Shown: positions 36,306-51,479, numbered from the stretch's first letter. The stretch: 64,000 bases of DNA from Lepidurus packardi (GCA_023053545.1 JAKZAN010000039.1:15001-79000), one strand, 5' to 3'. Numbers and translations are program-made. The notes: a model not told the origin generated them from the letters alone.

Positions 36306-38290
36306 TAATAAAATCCGTACGGAATTAATTCAGACAGTAAGGAATTAATTCAGTCCGTAAGGAATTAATTCAGTCCGTAAGGAATTAATTCAGTCCGTAA
36401 GGAATTAATTCAGTCCGTAAGGAATTAATTCAGTCCGTAAGGTATTAATTCAGTCCATAAGGTATTAATTCAGTCCGTAAGGAATTAATTCAGTCCGTAA
36501 GGAATTAATTCAGTCCGTAAGGAATTAATTCAGTCCGTAAGGAATAAGTTCAGTACGTAAGGAATTAATTCAGTCCGTAATCGATTAATTAAGTCCGTAA
36601 GGAATTAATTCAGTCCGTATGAAATTAATTCAGTCCGTAAGGAATTAATTAAGGAATTAATTCTGTCTGTAAGGAATTAATTCAGTCCGTAAGGAATTAT
36701 TTCAGTCCGTAATTAATTAATTCATTCCTTACGGAATTAATTAAGTCCATAAGGAATTAATTCAGTCTGTAAGGATTTAATTAAGTCCGTAATGAATTAA
36801 TTCAGTCCGTAAGGATTTAATTCAGTCCGTAAGGAATTAATTCAGTCCGTAAGGAATTAATTCAGTCCGTAATCGATTAATTAAGTCCGTAATGAATTAA
36901 TTCAGTCCGTATGAAATTAATTCAGTCCGTAAGGAATTAGTTAAGGAATTGATTAAGTCCGTAAGGAATTAAATCAGTCCGTAAGGAATTAATTCAGTCC
37001 GAAAGGATTTAATTCGGTCCGTAAGGTATTAATTCAGTCCGTAAGGAATTAATTCAGTCCGTAAGGAATTAATTCAGTCCGTAAGGAATCAATTCAGTCC
37101 GTAAGGAATAAGTTCAGTACGTAAGGAAATTAATAAAATCCGTACGGAATTAATTCAGACAGTAAGGAATTAATTCAGTCCGTAAGGAATTAATTCAGTC
37201 CGTAAGGAATTAATTCAGTCCGTAAGGAATTAATTCAGTCCGTAAGGAATTAATTCAGTCCGTAAGGTATTAATTCAGTCCATAAGGTATTAATTCAGTC
37301 CGTAAGGAATTAATTCAGTCCGTAAGGAATTAATTCAGTCCGTAAGGAATTAATTCAGTCCGTAAGGAATAAGTTCAGTACGTAAGGAATTAATTCAGTC
37401 CGTAATCGATTAATTAAGTCCGTAAGGAATTAATTCAGTCCGTATGAAATTAATTCAGTCCGTAAGGAATTAATTAAGGAATTAATTCAGTCCGTAAGGA
37501 ATTAATTAAGGAATTAATTCAGTCCGTAAGGAATTAATTCAGTCCGTAAGGAATTAATTCAGTCCGTAAGGAATTAATTCAGTCCGTAAGGAATTAATTC
37601 AGTCCGTAAGGTATTAATTCAGTCCATAAGGTATTAATTCAGTCCGTAAAGAATTAATTCAGTCCGTAAGGAATTAATTCAGTCCGTAAGGAATTAATTC
37701 AGTCCGTAAGGAATAAGTTCAGTACGTAAGGAATTAATTCAGTCCGTAATCGATTAATTAAGTCCGTAAGGAATTAATTCAGTCCGTATGAAATTAATTC
37801 AGTCCGTAAGGAATTAATTAAGGAATTAATTCTGTCCGTAAGGAATTAATTCAGTCCGTAAGGAATTATTTCAGTCCGTAATTAATTAATTCATTCCTTA
37901 CGGAATTAATTAAGTCCATAAGGAATTAATTCAGTCTGTAAGGATTTAATTAAGTCCGTAATGAATTAATTCAGTCCGTAAGGATTTAATTCAGTCCGTA
38001 AGGAATTAATTCAGTCCGTAAGGAATTAATTAAGTCCATAAGGAATTAATTCAGTCTGTAAGGATTTAATTAAGTCCGTAATGAATTAATTCAGTCCGTA
38101 AGGACTTAATTCAGTCCGTAAGGAATTAATTCAGTCCGAAAGGATTTAATTCGGTCCGTAAGGTATTAATTCAGTCCGTAAGGAATTAATTCAGTCCGTA
38201 AGGAATTAATTCAGTCCGTAAGGAATTAATTCAGTCCGTAAGGAATAAGTTCAGTACGTAAGGAAATTAACAAAATCCGTACGGAATTAA
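36306..38290 (+). repeat. 21-bp units with an extra A (GGAAATTAATAAAATCC)
   Basis: The junction GGAAATTAATAAAATCCG has one A more than the standard GGAATTAATAAAATCCG, giving a 21-bp unit and a one-base register change. Here such units occur at 36306 and 37131, and at 38268 with TAACAAAATC. Further copies lie near 42243, 42364, 43841, 44978, 46423, 48052 and 48970. None was seen in A1 or in the B block. It is therefore a marker of the 36-49 kb part of A2. Confidence 0.85.
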
Positions 38291-38499
38291 TTCAGACAGT
38301 AAGGAATTAATTCAGTCCGTAAGGAATTAATTCAGTCCGTAAGGAATTAATTCAGTCCGTAAGGAATTAATTCAGTCCGTAAGGTATTAATTCAGTCCAT
38401 AAGGTATTAATTCAGTCCGTAAGGAATTAATTCAGTCCGTAAGGAATTAATTCAGTCCGTAAGGAATTAATTCAGTCCGTAAGGAATAAGTTCAGTACG

Positions 38500-41400
38500 T
38501 AAGGAATTAATTCATTCCGTAATCGATTAATTAAGTCCGTAAGGAATTAATTCAGTCCGTATGAAATTAATTCAGTCCGTAAGGATTTAATTAAGGAATT
38601 AATTCAGTCCGTAAGGAATTAATTCAGTCCGTAAGGAATTAATTCAGTCCGTAAGGAATTAATTCAGTCCGTAAGGAATTAATTCAGTCCGTAAGGTAAT
38701 AATTCAGTCCATAAGGTATTAATTCAGTCCGTAAGGAATTAATTCAGTCCGTAAGGAATTAATTCAGTCCGTAAGGAATTAATTCAGTCCGTAAGGAATA
38801 AGTTCAGTACGTAAGGAATTAATTCAGTCCGTAATCGATTAATTAAGTCCGTAAGGAATTAATTCAGTCCGTATGAAATTAATTCAGTCCGTAAGGAATT
38901 AATTAAGGGATTAATTCTGTCCGTAAGGAATTAATTCAGTCCGTAAGGAATTAATTCAGTCCGTAATTAATTAATTAATTCCTTACGGAATTAATTAAGT
39001 CCATAAGGAATTAATTCAGTCTGTAAGGATTTAATTAAGTCCGTAATGAATTAATTCAGTCCGTAAGGATTTAATTCAGTCCGTAAGGAATTAATTCAGT
39101 CCGTAAGGAATTAATTCAGTCCGTAATCGATTAATTGAGTCCGTAATGAATTAATTCAGTCCGTATGAAATTAATTCAGTCCGTAAGGAATTAATTATGG
39201 AATTGATTCAGTCCGTAAGGAATTAATTCAGTCCGTAAGGAATTAATTCAGTCCGAAAGGATTTAATTCGGTCCGTAAGGTATTAATTCAGTCCGTAAGG
39301 AATTAATTCAGTCCGTAAGGAATTAATTCAGTCCGTAAGGAATTAATTCAGTCCGTAAGGAATAAGTTCAGTACGTAAGGAATTAATTCAGTTAGTAATC
39401 GATTAATTAAGTCCGTAATGAATTAATTCAGTCCGTATGAAATTAATTCAGTCTGTAAGGAATTAATTAGGGAATTAATTATGTCCGTAAGGAATTAATT
39501 CAGTCCGTAAGGAATTATTTCAGTCCGTAATTAATTAATTAATTCCTTACGGAATTAATTAAGTCCATAAGGAATTAATTCAGTCTGTAAGGATTTAATT
39601 AAGTCCGTAATGAATTAATTCAGTCCGTAAGGATTTAATTCAGTCCGTAAGGAATTAATTCAGTCCGTAAGGAATTAATTCAGTCCGTAAGGAATTAATT
39701 CAGTCCGTAAGGAATTAATTCAGTCCGTAAGGAATGAATTCAGTAAGAAAGGAATTCAATCAATCCTAAAGAATTAATTCAGTCCGTTAGGAAATATTTC
39801 ATTCAATAAGGAATTAATTCAGTCCGTAAGGAATTAATTCAGTCCGTAAGGAATTAATTCAGTCCGTAAGGAATAAGTTCAGTACGTAAGGAATTAATTC
39901 AGTCCGTAATGAATTAATTCAGTCCGTAATGGATTAATTAAGTCCGTAATGAATTAATTCAGTCCGTATGAAATTAATTCAGTCCGTAAGGAATTCATTC
40001 AGTCCGTAAGGAATTAATTCAGTAAGAAAGGAATTAATTAAGTCCGTAAGGAATTAATTCAGTCCGTAAGGAATTAATTCAGTCCGTAAGGAATTAATTC
40101 AGTCCATAAGGAATTAATTCAGTCCGTAAGGTATTGATTCAGTCCATAAGGTATTAATTCAGTCCGTAAGGAATTAATTCAGTCCGTAAGGAATTAATTC
40201 AGTCCGTAAGGAATAAGTTCAGTACGTAAGGAATTAATTCAGTCCGTAAGGAATTAATTCAGTCCGTAAGGAATTAATTCAGTCCGTAAGGAATTAATTC
40301 AGTCCGTAAGGAATAAGTTCAGTACGTAAGGAATTAATTCATTCCGTAATCGATTAATTAAGTCCGTAAGGAATTAATTCAGTCCGTATGAAATTAATTC
40401 AGTCCGTAAGGATTTAATTAAGGAATTAATTCAGTCCGTAAGGAATTAATTCAGTCCGTAAGGAATTAATTCAGTCCGTAAGGAATTAATTCAGTCCGTA
40501 AGGAATTAATTCAGTCCGTAAGGTATTAATTCAGTCCATAAGGTATTAATTCAGTCCGTAAGGAATTAATTCAGTCCGTAAGGAATTAATTCAGTCCGTA
40601 AGGAATTAATTCAGTCCGTAAGGAATAAGTTCAGTACGTAAGGAATTAATTCAGTCCGTAATCGATTAATTAAGTCCGTAAGGAATTAATTCAGTCCGTA
40701 TGAAATTAATTCAGTCCGTAAGGAATTAATTAAGGGATTAATTCTGTCCGTAAGGAATTAACTCAGTCCGTAAGGAATTAATTCAGTCCGTAATTAATTA
40801 ATTAATTCCTTACGGAATTAATTAAGTCCATAAGGAATTAATTCAGTCTGTAAGGATTTAATTAAGTCCGTAATGAATTAATTCAGTCCGTAAGGATTTA
40901 ATTCAGTCCGTAAGGAATTAATTCAGTCCGTAAGGAATTAATTCAGTCCGTAATCGATTAATTGAGTCCGTAATGAATTAATTCAGTCCGTATGAAATTA
41001 ATTCAGTCCGTAAGGAATTAATTATGGAATTGATTCAGTCCGTAAGGAATTAATTCAGTCCGTAAGGAATTAATTCAGTCCGAAAGGATTTAATTCGGTC
41101 CGTAAGGTATTAATTCAGTCCGTAAGGAATTAATTCAGTCCGTAAGGAATTAATTCAGTCCGTAAGGAATTAATTCAGTCCGTAAGGAATAAGTTCAGTA
41201 CGTAAGGAATTAATTCAGTTAGTAATCGATTAATTAAGTCCGTAATGAATTAATTCAGTCCGTATGAAATTAATTCAGTCTGTAAGGAATTAATTAGGGA
41301 ATTAATTATGTCCGTAAGGAATTAATTCAGTCCGTAAGGAATTATTTCAGTCCGTAATTAATTAATTAATTCCTTACGGAATTAATTAAGTCCATAAGGA

Positions 41401-41640
41401 ATTAATTCAGTCTGTAAGGATTTAATTAAGTCCGTAATGAATTAATTCAGTCCGTAAGGATTTAATTCAGTCCGTAAGGAATTAATTCAGTCCGTAAGGA
41501 ATTAATTCAGTCCGTAAGGAATTAATTCAGTCCGTAAGGAATTAATTCAGTCCGTAAGGAATGAATTCAGTAAGAAAGGAATTCAATCAATCCTAAAGAA
41601 TTAATTCAGTCCGTTAGGAAATATTTCATTCAATAAGGAA
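38500..41640 (+). repeat. 1,827-bp tandem higher-order repeat, two copies
   Basis: Rare variants recur at an offset of exactly 1827 bp: TTCATTCCGT (38511 and 40338), AATTAAGGGA (38901 and 40728), TTAATTATGG (39191 and 41018) and ATTCAATAAG (39801 and 41628). The offset is not a multiple of 20 because 12-, 19- and odd-length units lie inside the repeat. To the right, the second copy lacks about 80 bp near 41660 and then follows the first again to about 42000. Confidence 0.88.
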
Positions 41641-42242
41641 TTAATTCAGTCCGTAAGGAATTAATTCAGTCCGTAATGAATTAATTCAGTCCGTAATGGA
41701 TTAATTAAGTCCGTAATGAATTAATTCAGTCCGTATGAAATTAATTCAGTCCGTAAGGAATTCATTCAGTCCGTAAGGAATTAATTCAGTAAGAAAGGAA
41801 TTAATTAAGTCCGTAAGGAATTAATTCAGTCCGTAAGGAATTAATTCAGTCCGTAAGGAATTAATTCAGTCCATAAGGAATTAATTCAGTCCGTAAGGTA
41901 TTGATTCAGTCCATAAGGTATTAATTCAGTCCGTAAGGAATTAATTCAGTCCGTAAGGAATTAATTCAGTCCGTAAGGAATAAGTTCAGTACGTAAGGAA
42001 TTAATTCAGTCCGTAATGAATTAATTCAGTCCGTAATGGATTAATTAAGTCCGTAATGAATTAATTCAGTCCGTATGAAATTAATTCAGTCCGTAAGGAA
42101 TTCATTCAGTCCGTAAGGAATTAATTCAGTAAGAAAGGAATTAATTAAGTCCGTAAGGAATTAATTCAGTCCGTAAGGAATTAATTCAGTCCGTAAGGAA
42201 TTAATTCAGTCCGTAAGGAATAAGTTCAGTCCGTAAGGAAAT

Positions 42243-45200
42243 TAATAAAATCCGTACGGAATTAATTCAGACAGTAAGGAATTAATTCAGTCCGTAAGGA
42301 ATTAATTCAGTCCGTAAGGAATTAATTCAGTCCGTAAGGTATAAGTTCAGTACGTAAGGAAATTAATAAAATCCGTACGGAATTAATTCAGACAGTAAGG
42401 AATTAATTCAGTCCGTAAGGAATTAATTCAGTCCGTAAGGAATTAATTCAGTCCGTAAGGAATTAATTCAGTCCGTAAGGAATTAATTCAGTCCGTAAGG
42501 TATTAATTCAGTCCATAAGGTATTAATTCAGTCCGTAAGGAATTAATTCAGTCCGTAAGGAATTAATTCAGTCCGTAAGGAATTAATTCAGTCCGTAAGG
42601 AATAAGTTCAGTACGTAAGGAATTAATTCAGTCCGTAATCGATTAATTAAGTCCGTAAGGAATTAATTCAGTCCGTATGAAATTAATTCAGTCCGTAAGG
42701 AATTAATTAAGGAATTAATTCAGTCCGTAAGGAATTAATTCAGTCCGTAAGGAATTAATTCAGTCCGTAAGGAATTAATTCAGTCCGTAAGGAACTAATT
42801 CAGTCCGTAAGGTATTAATTCAGTCCATAAGGTATTAATTCAGTCCGTAAGGAATTAATTCAGTCCGTAAGGAATTAATTCAGTCCGTAAGGAATTAATT
42901 CAGTCCGTAAGGAATAAGTTCAGTACGTAAGGAATTAATTCAGTCCGTAATCGATTAATTAAGTCCGTAAGGAATTAATTCAGTCCGTATGAAATTAATT
43001 CAGTCCGTAAGGAATTAATTAAGGAATTAATTCTGTCCGTAAGGAATTAATTCAGTACGTAAGGAATTAATTCAGTCCGTATTGAATTAATTCAGTCCGT
43101 AATGGATTAATTAAGTCCGTAATGAATTAATTCAGTCCGTATGAAATTAATTCAGTCCGTAAGGAATTAATTCAGTCCGTAAGGAATTAATTCAGTCCGT
43201 AAGGTATTAATTCAGTCCATAAGGTATTAATTCAGTCCGTAAGGAATTAATTCAGTCCGTAAGGAATTAATTCAGTCCGTAAGGAATTAATTCAGTCCGT
43301 AAGGAATAAGTTCAGTACGTAAGGAATTAATTCAGTCCGTAATCGATTAATTAAGTCCGTAAGGAATTAATTCAGTCCGTATGAAATTAATTCAGTCCGT
43401 AAGGAATTAATTAAGGAATTAATTCAGTCCGTAAGGAATTAATTCAGTCCGTAAGGAATTAATTCAGTCCGTAAGGAATTAATTCAGTCCGTAAGGAATT
43501 AATTCAGTCCGTAAGGTATTAATTCAGTCCATAAGGTATTAATTCAGTCCGTAAGGAATAAATTCAGTCCGTAAGGAATTAATTCAGTCCGTAAGGAATT
43601 AATTCAGTCCGTAAGGAATAAGTTCAGTACGTAAGGAATTAATTCAGTCCGTAATCGATTAATTAAGTCCGTAAGGAATTAATTCAGTCCGTATGAAATT
43701 AATTCAGTCCGTAAGGAATTCATTCAGTCCGTAAGGAATTAATTCAGTAAGAAAGGAATTAATTAAGTCCGTAAGGAATTAATTCAGTCCGTAAGGAATT
43801 AATTCAGTCCGTAAGGAATAAGTTCAGTCCGTAAGGAAATTAATAAAATCTGTACGGAATTAATTCAGACAGTAAGGAATTAATTCAGTCCGTAAGGAAT
43901 TAATTCAGTCCGTCAGGAATTAATTCAGTCCGTAAGGAATTAATTCAGTCCGTCAGGAATTAATTCAGTCCGTAAGGAATTAATTCAGTCCGTAAGGAAT
44001 TAATTCAGTCCGTAAGGTATTAATTCAGTCCATAAGGTATTAATTCAGTCCGTAAGGAATTAATTCAGTCCGTAAGGAATTAATTCAGTCCGTAAGGAAT
44101 TAATTCAATCCGTAAGGAATAAGTTCAGTACGTAAGGAATTAATTCAGTCCGTAATCGATTAATTAAGTCCGTAAGGAATTAATTCAGTCCGTATGAAAT
44201 TAATTCAGTCCGTAAGGAATTAATTAAGGAATTAATTCTGTCCGTAAGGAATTAATTCAGTCCGTAAGGAATTATTTCAGTCCGTAATTAATTAATTCAT
44301 TCCTTACGGAATTAATTAAGTCCATAAGGAATTAATTCAGTCTGTAAGGATTTAATTAAGTCCGTAATGAATTAATTCAGTCCGTAAGGATTTAATTCAG
44401 TCCGTAATCGATTAATTAAGTCCGTAAGGAATTAATTCAGTCCGTATGAAATTAATTCAGTCCGTAAGGAATTAATTAAGGAATTAATTCAGTCCGTAAG
44501 GAATTAATTCAGTCCGTAAGGAATTAATTCAGTCCGTAAGGAATTAATTCAGTCCGTAAGGAATTAATTCAGTCCGTAATCGATTAATTAAGTCCGTAAG
44601 GAATTAATTCAGTCCGTATGAAATTAATTCAGTCCGTAAGGAATTAATTAAGGAATTAATTCTGTCCGTAAGGAATTAATTCAGTACGTAAGGAATTAAT
44701 TCAGTCCGTAATGAATTAATTCAGTCCGTAATGGATTAATTAAGTCCGTAATGAATTAATTCAGTCCGTATGAAATTAATTCAGTCCGTAAGGAATTAAT
44801 TCAGTCCGTAAGGAATGAATTCAGTCCGTAAGGTATTAATTCAGTCCATAAGGTATTAATAAAATCCGTACGGAATTAATTCAGACAGTAAGGAATTAAT
44901 TCAGTCCGTAAGGAATTAATTCAGTCCGTAAGGAATTAATTCAGTCCGTAAGGTATAAGTTCAGTACGTAAGGAAATTAATAAAATCCGTACGGAATTAA
45001 TTCAGACAGTAAGGAATTAATTCAGTCCGTAAGGAATTAATTCAGTCCGTAAGGAATTAATTCAGTCCGTAAGGAATTAATTCAGTCCGTAAGGAATTAA
45101 TTCAGTCCGTAAGGTATTAATTCAGTCCATAAGGTATTAATTCAGTCCGTAAGGAATTAATTCAGTCCGTAAGGAATTAATTCAGTCCGTAAGGAATTAA

Positions 45201-48200
45201 TTCAGTCCGTAAGGAATAAGTTCAGTACGTAAGGAATTAATTCAGTCCGTAATCGATTAATTAAGTCCGTAAGGAATTAATTCAGTCCGTATGAAATTAA
45301 TTCAGTCCGTAAGGAATTAATTCAGTCCGTAAGGAATTAATTCAGTCCGTAAGGAATTAATTCAGTCCGTAAGGAATTAATTCAGTCCGTAAGGTATTAA
45401 TTCAGTCCATAAGGTATTAATTCAGTCCGTAAGGAATTAATTCAGTCCGTAAGGAATTAATTCAGTCCGTAAGGAATTAATTCAGTCCGTAAGGAATAAG
45501 TTCAGTACGTAAGGAATTAATTCAGTCCGTAATCGATTAATTAAGTCCGTAAGGAATTAATTCAGTCCGTATGAAATTAATTCAGTCCGTAAGGAATTAA
45601 TTAAGGAATTAATTCTGTCCGTAAGGAATTAATTCAGTACGTAAGGAATTAATTCAGTCCGTAATGAATTAATTCAGTCCGTAATGGATTAATTAAGTCC
45701 GTAATGAATTAATTCAGTCCGTATGAAATTAATTCAGTCCGTAAGGAATTAATTCAGTCCGTAAGGAATTAATTCAGTCCGTAAGGTATTAATTCAGTCC
45801 ATAAGGTATTAATTCAGTCCGTAAGGAATTAATTCAGTCCGTAAGGAATTAATTCAGTCCGTAAGGAATTAATTCAGTCCGTAAGGAATAAGTTCAGTAC
45901 GTAAGGAATTAATTCAGTCCGTAATCGATTAATTAAGTCCGTAAGGAATTAATTCAGTCCGTATGAAATTAATTCAGTCCGTAAGGAATTAATTAAGGAA
46001 TTAATTCAGTCCGTAAGGAATTAATTCAGTCCGTAAGGAATTAATTCAGTCCGTAAGGAATTAATTCAGTCCGTAAGGAATTAATTCAGTCCGTAAGGTA
46101 TTAATTCAGTCCATAAGGTATTAATTCAGTCCGTAAGGAATAAATTCAGTCCGTAAGGAATTAATTCAGTCCGTAAGGAATTAATTCAGTCCGTAAGGAA
46201 TAAGTTCAGTACGTAAGGAATTAATTCAGTCCGTAATCGATTAATTAAGTCCGTAAGGAATTAATTCAGTCCGTATGAAATTAATTCAGTCCGTAAGGAA
46301 TTCATTCAGTCCGTAAGGAATTAATTCAGTAAGAAAGGAATTAATTAAGTCCGTAAGGAATTAATTCAGTCCGTAAGGAATTAATTCAGTCCGTAAGGAA
46401 TAAGTTCAGTCCGTAAGGAAATTAATAAAATCTGTACGGAATTAATTCAGACAGTAAGGAATTAATTCAGTCCGTAAGGAATTAATTCAGTCCGTCAGGA
46501 ATTAATTCAGTCCGTAAGGAATTAATTCAGTCCGTCAGGAATTAATTCAGTCCGTAAGGAATTAATTCAGTCCGTAAGGAATTAATTCAGTCCGTAAGGT
46601 ATTAATTCAGTCCATAAGGTATTAATTCAGTCCGTAAGGAATTAATTCAGTCCGTAAGGAATTAATTCAGTCCGTAAGGAATTAATTCAATCCGTAAGGA
46701 ATAAGTTCAGTACGTAAGGAATTAATTCAGTCCGTAATCGATTAATTAAGTCCGTAAGGAATTAATTCAGTCCGTATGAAATTAATTCAGTCCGTAAGGA
46801 ATTAATTAAGGAATTAATTCTGTCCGTAAGGAATTAATTCAGTCCGTAAGGAATTATTTCAGTCCGTAATTAATTAATTCATTCCTTACGGAATTAATTA
46901 AGTCCATAAGGAATTAATTCAGTCTGTAAGGATTTAATTAAGTCCGTAATGAATTAATTCAGTCCGTAAGGATTTAATTCAGTCCGTAATCGATTAATTA
47001 AGTCCGTAAGGAATTAATTCAGTCCGTATGAAATTAATTCAGTCCGTAAGGAATTAATTAAGGAATTAATTCAGTCCGTAAGGAATTAATTCAGTCCGTA
47101 AGGAATTAATTCAGTCCGTAAGGAATTAATTCAGTCCGTAAGGAATTAATTCAGTCCGTAATCGATTAATTAAGTCCGTAAGGAATTAATTCAGTCCGTA
47201 TGAAATTAATTCAGTCCGTAAGGAATTAATTAAGGAATTAATTCTGTCCGTAAGGAATTAATTCAGTACGTAAGGAATTAATTCAGTCCGTAATGAATTA
47301 ATTCAGTCCGTAATGGATTAATTAAGTCCGTAATGAATTAATTCAGTCCGTATGAAATTAATTCAGTCCGTAAGGAATTAATTCAGTCCGTAAGGAATTA
47401 ATTCAGTCCGTAAGGTATTAATTCAGTCCATAAGGTATTAATTCAGTCCGTAAGGAATTAATTCAGTCCGTAAGGAATTAATTCAGTCCGTAAGGAATTA
47501 ATTCAGTCCGTAAGGAATAAGTTCAGTACGTAAGGAATTAATTCAGTCCGTAATCGATTAATTAAGTCCGTAAGGAATTAATTCAGTCCGTATGAAATTA
47601 ATTCAGTCCGTAAGGAATTAATTAAGGAATTAATTCAGTCCGTAAGGAATTAATTCAGTCCGTAAGGAATTAATTCAGTCCGTAAGGAATTAATTCAGTC
47701 CGTAAGGAATTAATTCAGTCCGTAAGGTATTAATTCAGTCCATAAGGTATTAATTCAGTCCGTAAGGAATAAATTCAGTCCGTAAGGAATTAATTCAGTC
47801 CGTAAGAAATTAATTCAGTCCGTAAGGAATAAGTTCAGTACGTAAGGAATTAATTCAGTCCGTAATCGATTAATTAAGTCCGTAAGGAATTAATTCAGTC
47901 CGTTTGAAATTAATTCAGTCCGTAAGGAATTCATTCAGTCCGTAAGGAATTAATTCAGTAAGAAAGGAATTAATTAAGTCCGTAAGGAATTAATTCAGTC
48001 CGTAAGGAATTAATTCAGTCCGTAAGGAATAAGTTCAGTCCGTAAGGAAATTAATAAAATCCGTACGGAATTAATTCAGACAGTAAGGAATTAATTCAGT
48101 CCGTAAGGAATTAATTCAGTCCGTCAGGAATTAATTCAGTCCGTAAGGAATTAATTCAGTCCGTAAGGAATTAATTCAGTCCGTAAGGTATTAATTCAGT

Positions 48201-48560
48201 CCATAAGGTATTAATTCAGTCCGTAAGGAATTAATTCAGTCCGTAAGGAATTAATTCAGTCCGTAAGGAATTAATTCAATCCGTAAGGAATAAGTTCAGT
48301 ACGTAAGGAATTAATTCAGTCCGTAATCGATTAATTAAGTCCGTAAGGAATTAATTCAGTCCGTATGAAATTAATTCAGTCCGTAAGGAATTAATTAAGG
48401 AATTAATTCTGTCCGTAAGGAATTAATTCAGTCCGTAAGGAATTATTTCAGTCCGTAATTAATTAATTCATTCCTTACGGAATTAATTAAGTCCATAAGG
48501 AATTAATTCAGTCTGTAAGGATTTAATTAAGTCCGTAATGAATTAATTCAGTCCGTAAGG
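42243..48560 (+). repeat. Nested higher-order repeats, offsets 2582 and 1629 bp
   Basis: Markers AATAAATTCAG (43557, 46139, 47768) and the AATAAAATC 21-bp unit (43841, 46423, 48052) show the same two offsets, 2582 and then 1629 bp. The first interval is longer by 953 bp because it holds an additional segment around 44800-45750. That segment includes two AATAAAATCCGTACGG units 121 bp apart (44857 and 44978), copied from the pair at 42243 and 42364. TCCGTCAGG units occur in the copies near 43911, 46491 and 48121. Confidence 0.8.
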
Positions 48561-51479
48561 ATTTAATTCAGTCCGTAATCGATTAATTAAGTCCGTAAGG
48601 AATTAATTCAGTCCGTATGAAATTAATTCAGTCCGTAAGGAATTAATTAAGGAATTAATTCAGTCCGTAAGGAATTAATTCAGTCCGTAAGGAATTAATT
48701 CAGTCCGTAAGGAATTAATTCAGTCCGTAAGGAATTAATTCAGTCCGTAAGGTATTAATTCAGTCCATAAGGTATTAATTCAGTCCGTAAGGAATTGATT
48801 CAGTCCGTAAGGAATTAATTCAGTCCGTAAGGAATTAATTCAGTCCGAAAGGATTTAATTCGGTCCGTAAGGTATTAATTCAGTCCGTAAGGAATTAATT
48901 CAGTCCGTAAGGAATTAATTCAGTCCGTAAGGAATTAATTCAGTCCGTAAGGAATAAGTTCAGTACGTAAGGAAATTAATAAAATCCGTACGGAATTAAT
49001 TCAGACAGTAAGGAATTAATTCAGTCCGTAAGGAATTAATTCAGTCCGTAAGGAATTAATTCAGTCCGTAAGGTATTAATTCAGTCCATAAGGTATTAAT
49101 TCAGTCCGTAAGGAATTAATTCAGTCCGTAAGGAATTAATTCAGTCCGTAAGGAATTAATTCAGTCCGTAAGGAATAAGTTCAGTACGTAAGGAATTAAT
49201 TCAGTCCGTAATCGATTAATTAAGTCCGTAAGGAATTAATTCAGTCCATATGAAATTAATTCAGTCCGTAAGGAATTAATTAAGGAATTAATTCAGTCCG
49301 TAAGGAATTAATTCAGTCCGTAAGGAATTAATTCAGTCCGTAAGGAATTAATTCAGTCCGTAAGGAATTAATTCAGTCCGTAAGGAATTAATTCAGTCCG
49401 TAAGGTATTAATTCAGTCCATAAGGTATTAATTCAGTCCGTAAGGAATTAATTCAGTCCGTAAGGAATTAATTCAGTCCGTAAGGAATTAATTCAGTCCG
49501 TAAGGAATAAGTTCAGTACGTAAGGAATTAATTCAGTCCGTAATCGATTAATTAAGTCCGTAAGGAATTAATTCAGTCCGTATGAAATTGATTCAGTCCG
49601 TAAGGAATTAATTAAGGAATTAATTCTGTCCGTAAGGAATTAATTCAGTCCGTAAGGAATTATTTCAGTCCGTAATTAATTAATTCATTCCTTACGGAAT
49701 TAATTAAGTCCATAAGGAATTAATTCAGTCTGTAAGGATTTAATTAAGTCCGTAATGAATTAATTCAGTCCGTAAGGATTTAATTCAGTCCGTAAGGAAT
49801 TAATTCAGTCCGTAAGGAATTAATTCAGTCCGTAATCGATTAATTAAGTCCGTAATGAATTAATTCAGTCCGTATGGAATTAATTCAGTCCGTAAGGAAT
49901 TAATTAAGGAATTGATTCAGTCCGTAAGGAATTAATTCAGTCCGTAAGGAATTAATTCAGTCCGAAAGGATTTAATTCAGTCCGTAAGGAATTAATTCAG
50001 TCCGTAAGGAATTAATTCAGTCCGTAAGGAATTAATTCAGTCCGTAAGGAATAAGTTCAGTACGTAAGGAATTAATTCAGTTAGTAATCGATTAATTAAG
50101 TCCGTAATGAATTAATTCAGTCCGTATGAAATTAATTCAGTCTGTAAGGAATTAATTAAGGAATTAATTATGTCCGTAAGGAATTAATTCAGTCCGTAAG
50201 GAATTATTTCAGTCCGTAATTAATTAATTCATTCCTTACGGAATTAATTAAGTCCATAAGGAATTAATTCAGTCTGTAAGGATTTAATTAAGTCCGTAAT
50301 GAATTAATTCAGTCCGTAAGGATTTAATTCAGTCCGTAAGGAATTAATTCAGTCCGTAAGGATTTAATTCAGTCCGTCAGGTATTAATTCAGTCCGTAAG
50401 GAATTAATTCAGTCCGTAAGGAATTAATTCAGTCCGTAAGGAATTAATTCAGTCCGTAAGGAATAAGTTCAGTACGTAAGGAATTAATTCAGTCCGTAAT
50501 CGATTAATTAAGCCCGTAATGAATTAATTCAGTCCGTATGAAATTAATTCCGTCCGTAAGGAATTAATTAAGGAATTAATTCAGTCCGTAAGGAATTAAT
50601 TCAGTCCGTAAGGAATTCATTCAGTCCGTAAGGAATTAATTCAGTCCGTAAGGATTTAATAAAATCCGTAAGGAATTAATAAATTCCGTACGGAATTAAT
50701 TCAGACCGTAAGGAATTCATTCAGTCCGTAAGGAATTAATTCAGTCTGTAAGGTATTAATTCAGTCCGTAAGGTATTAATTCAGTCCGTAAGGAATTAAT
50801 TCAGTCCGTAAGGAATTATTTCAGTCCGTAATTAATTAATTCATTCCTTACGGAATTAATTAAGTCCATAATGAATTAATTCAGTCTGTAAGGATTTAAT
50901 TCAGTCCGTAATGAATTAATTCAGTCCGTAAGGAATTAATTCAGTCCGTAAGGAATTAATTCAGTCCCTAAGGAATTAATTAGGCCCGTAAGGAATTAAT
51001 TCAGTCCGTATGAAATTAATTCCGTCCGTAAGGAATTAATTAAGGAATTAATTCAGTCCGTAAGGAATTAATTCAGTCCGTAAGGAATTAATTCAGTCCG
51101 TAAGGAATTAATTCAGTCCGTAAGGAATTAATTCAGTCCGTAAGGAATTAATTCAGTCCGTAAGGAATTAATTCAGTCCCTAAGGAATTAATTAAGTCCG
51201 TAAGGAATCAATTCAGTCCGTAAGGAATTAATTCAGTCCGTAAGGAATTATTTCAGTCCGTAATTAATTTATTCATTCCTTACGGAATTAATTAAGTCCA
51301 AAAGGAATTAATTTAGTCTGTAAGGATTTAATTAAGTCCGTAATGAATTAATTCAGTCCGTAAGGAATAACTTCAGTACGTAATGGATTAATTAAGTCCG
51401 TAATGAATTAATTCAGTCCGTAAGGATTTAATAAAATCCGTAAGGAATTAATAAATTCCGTACGGAATTAATTCAGACC

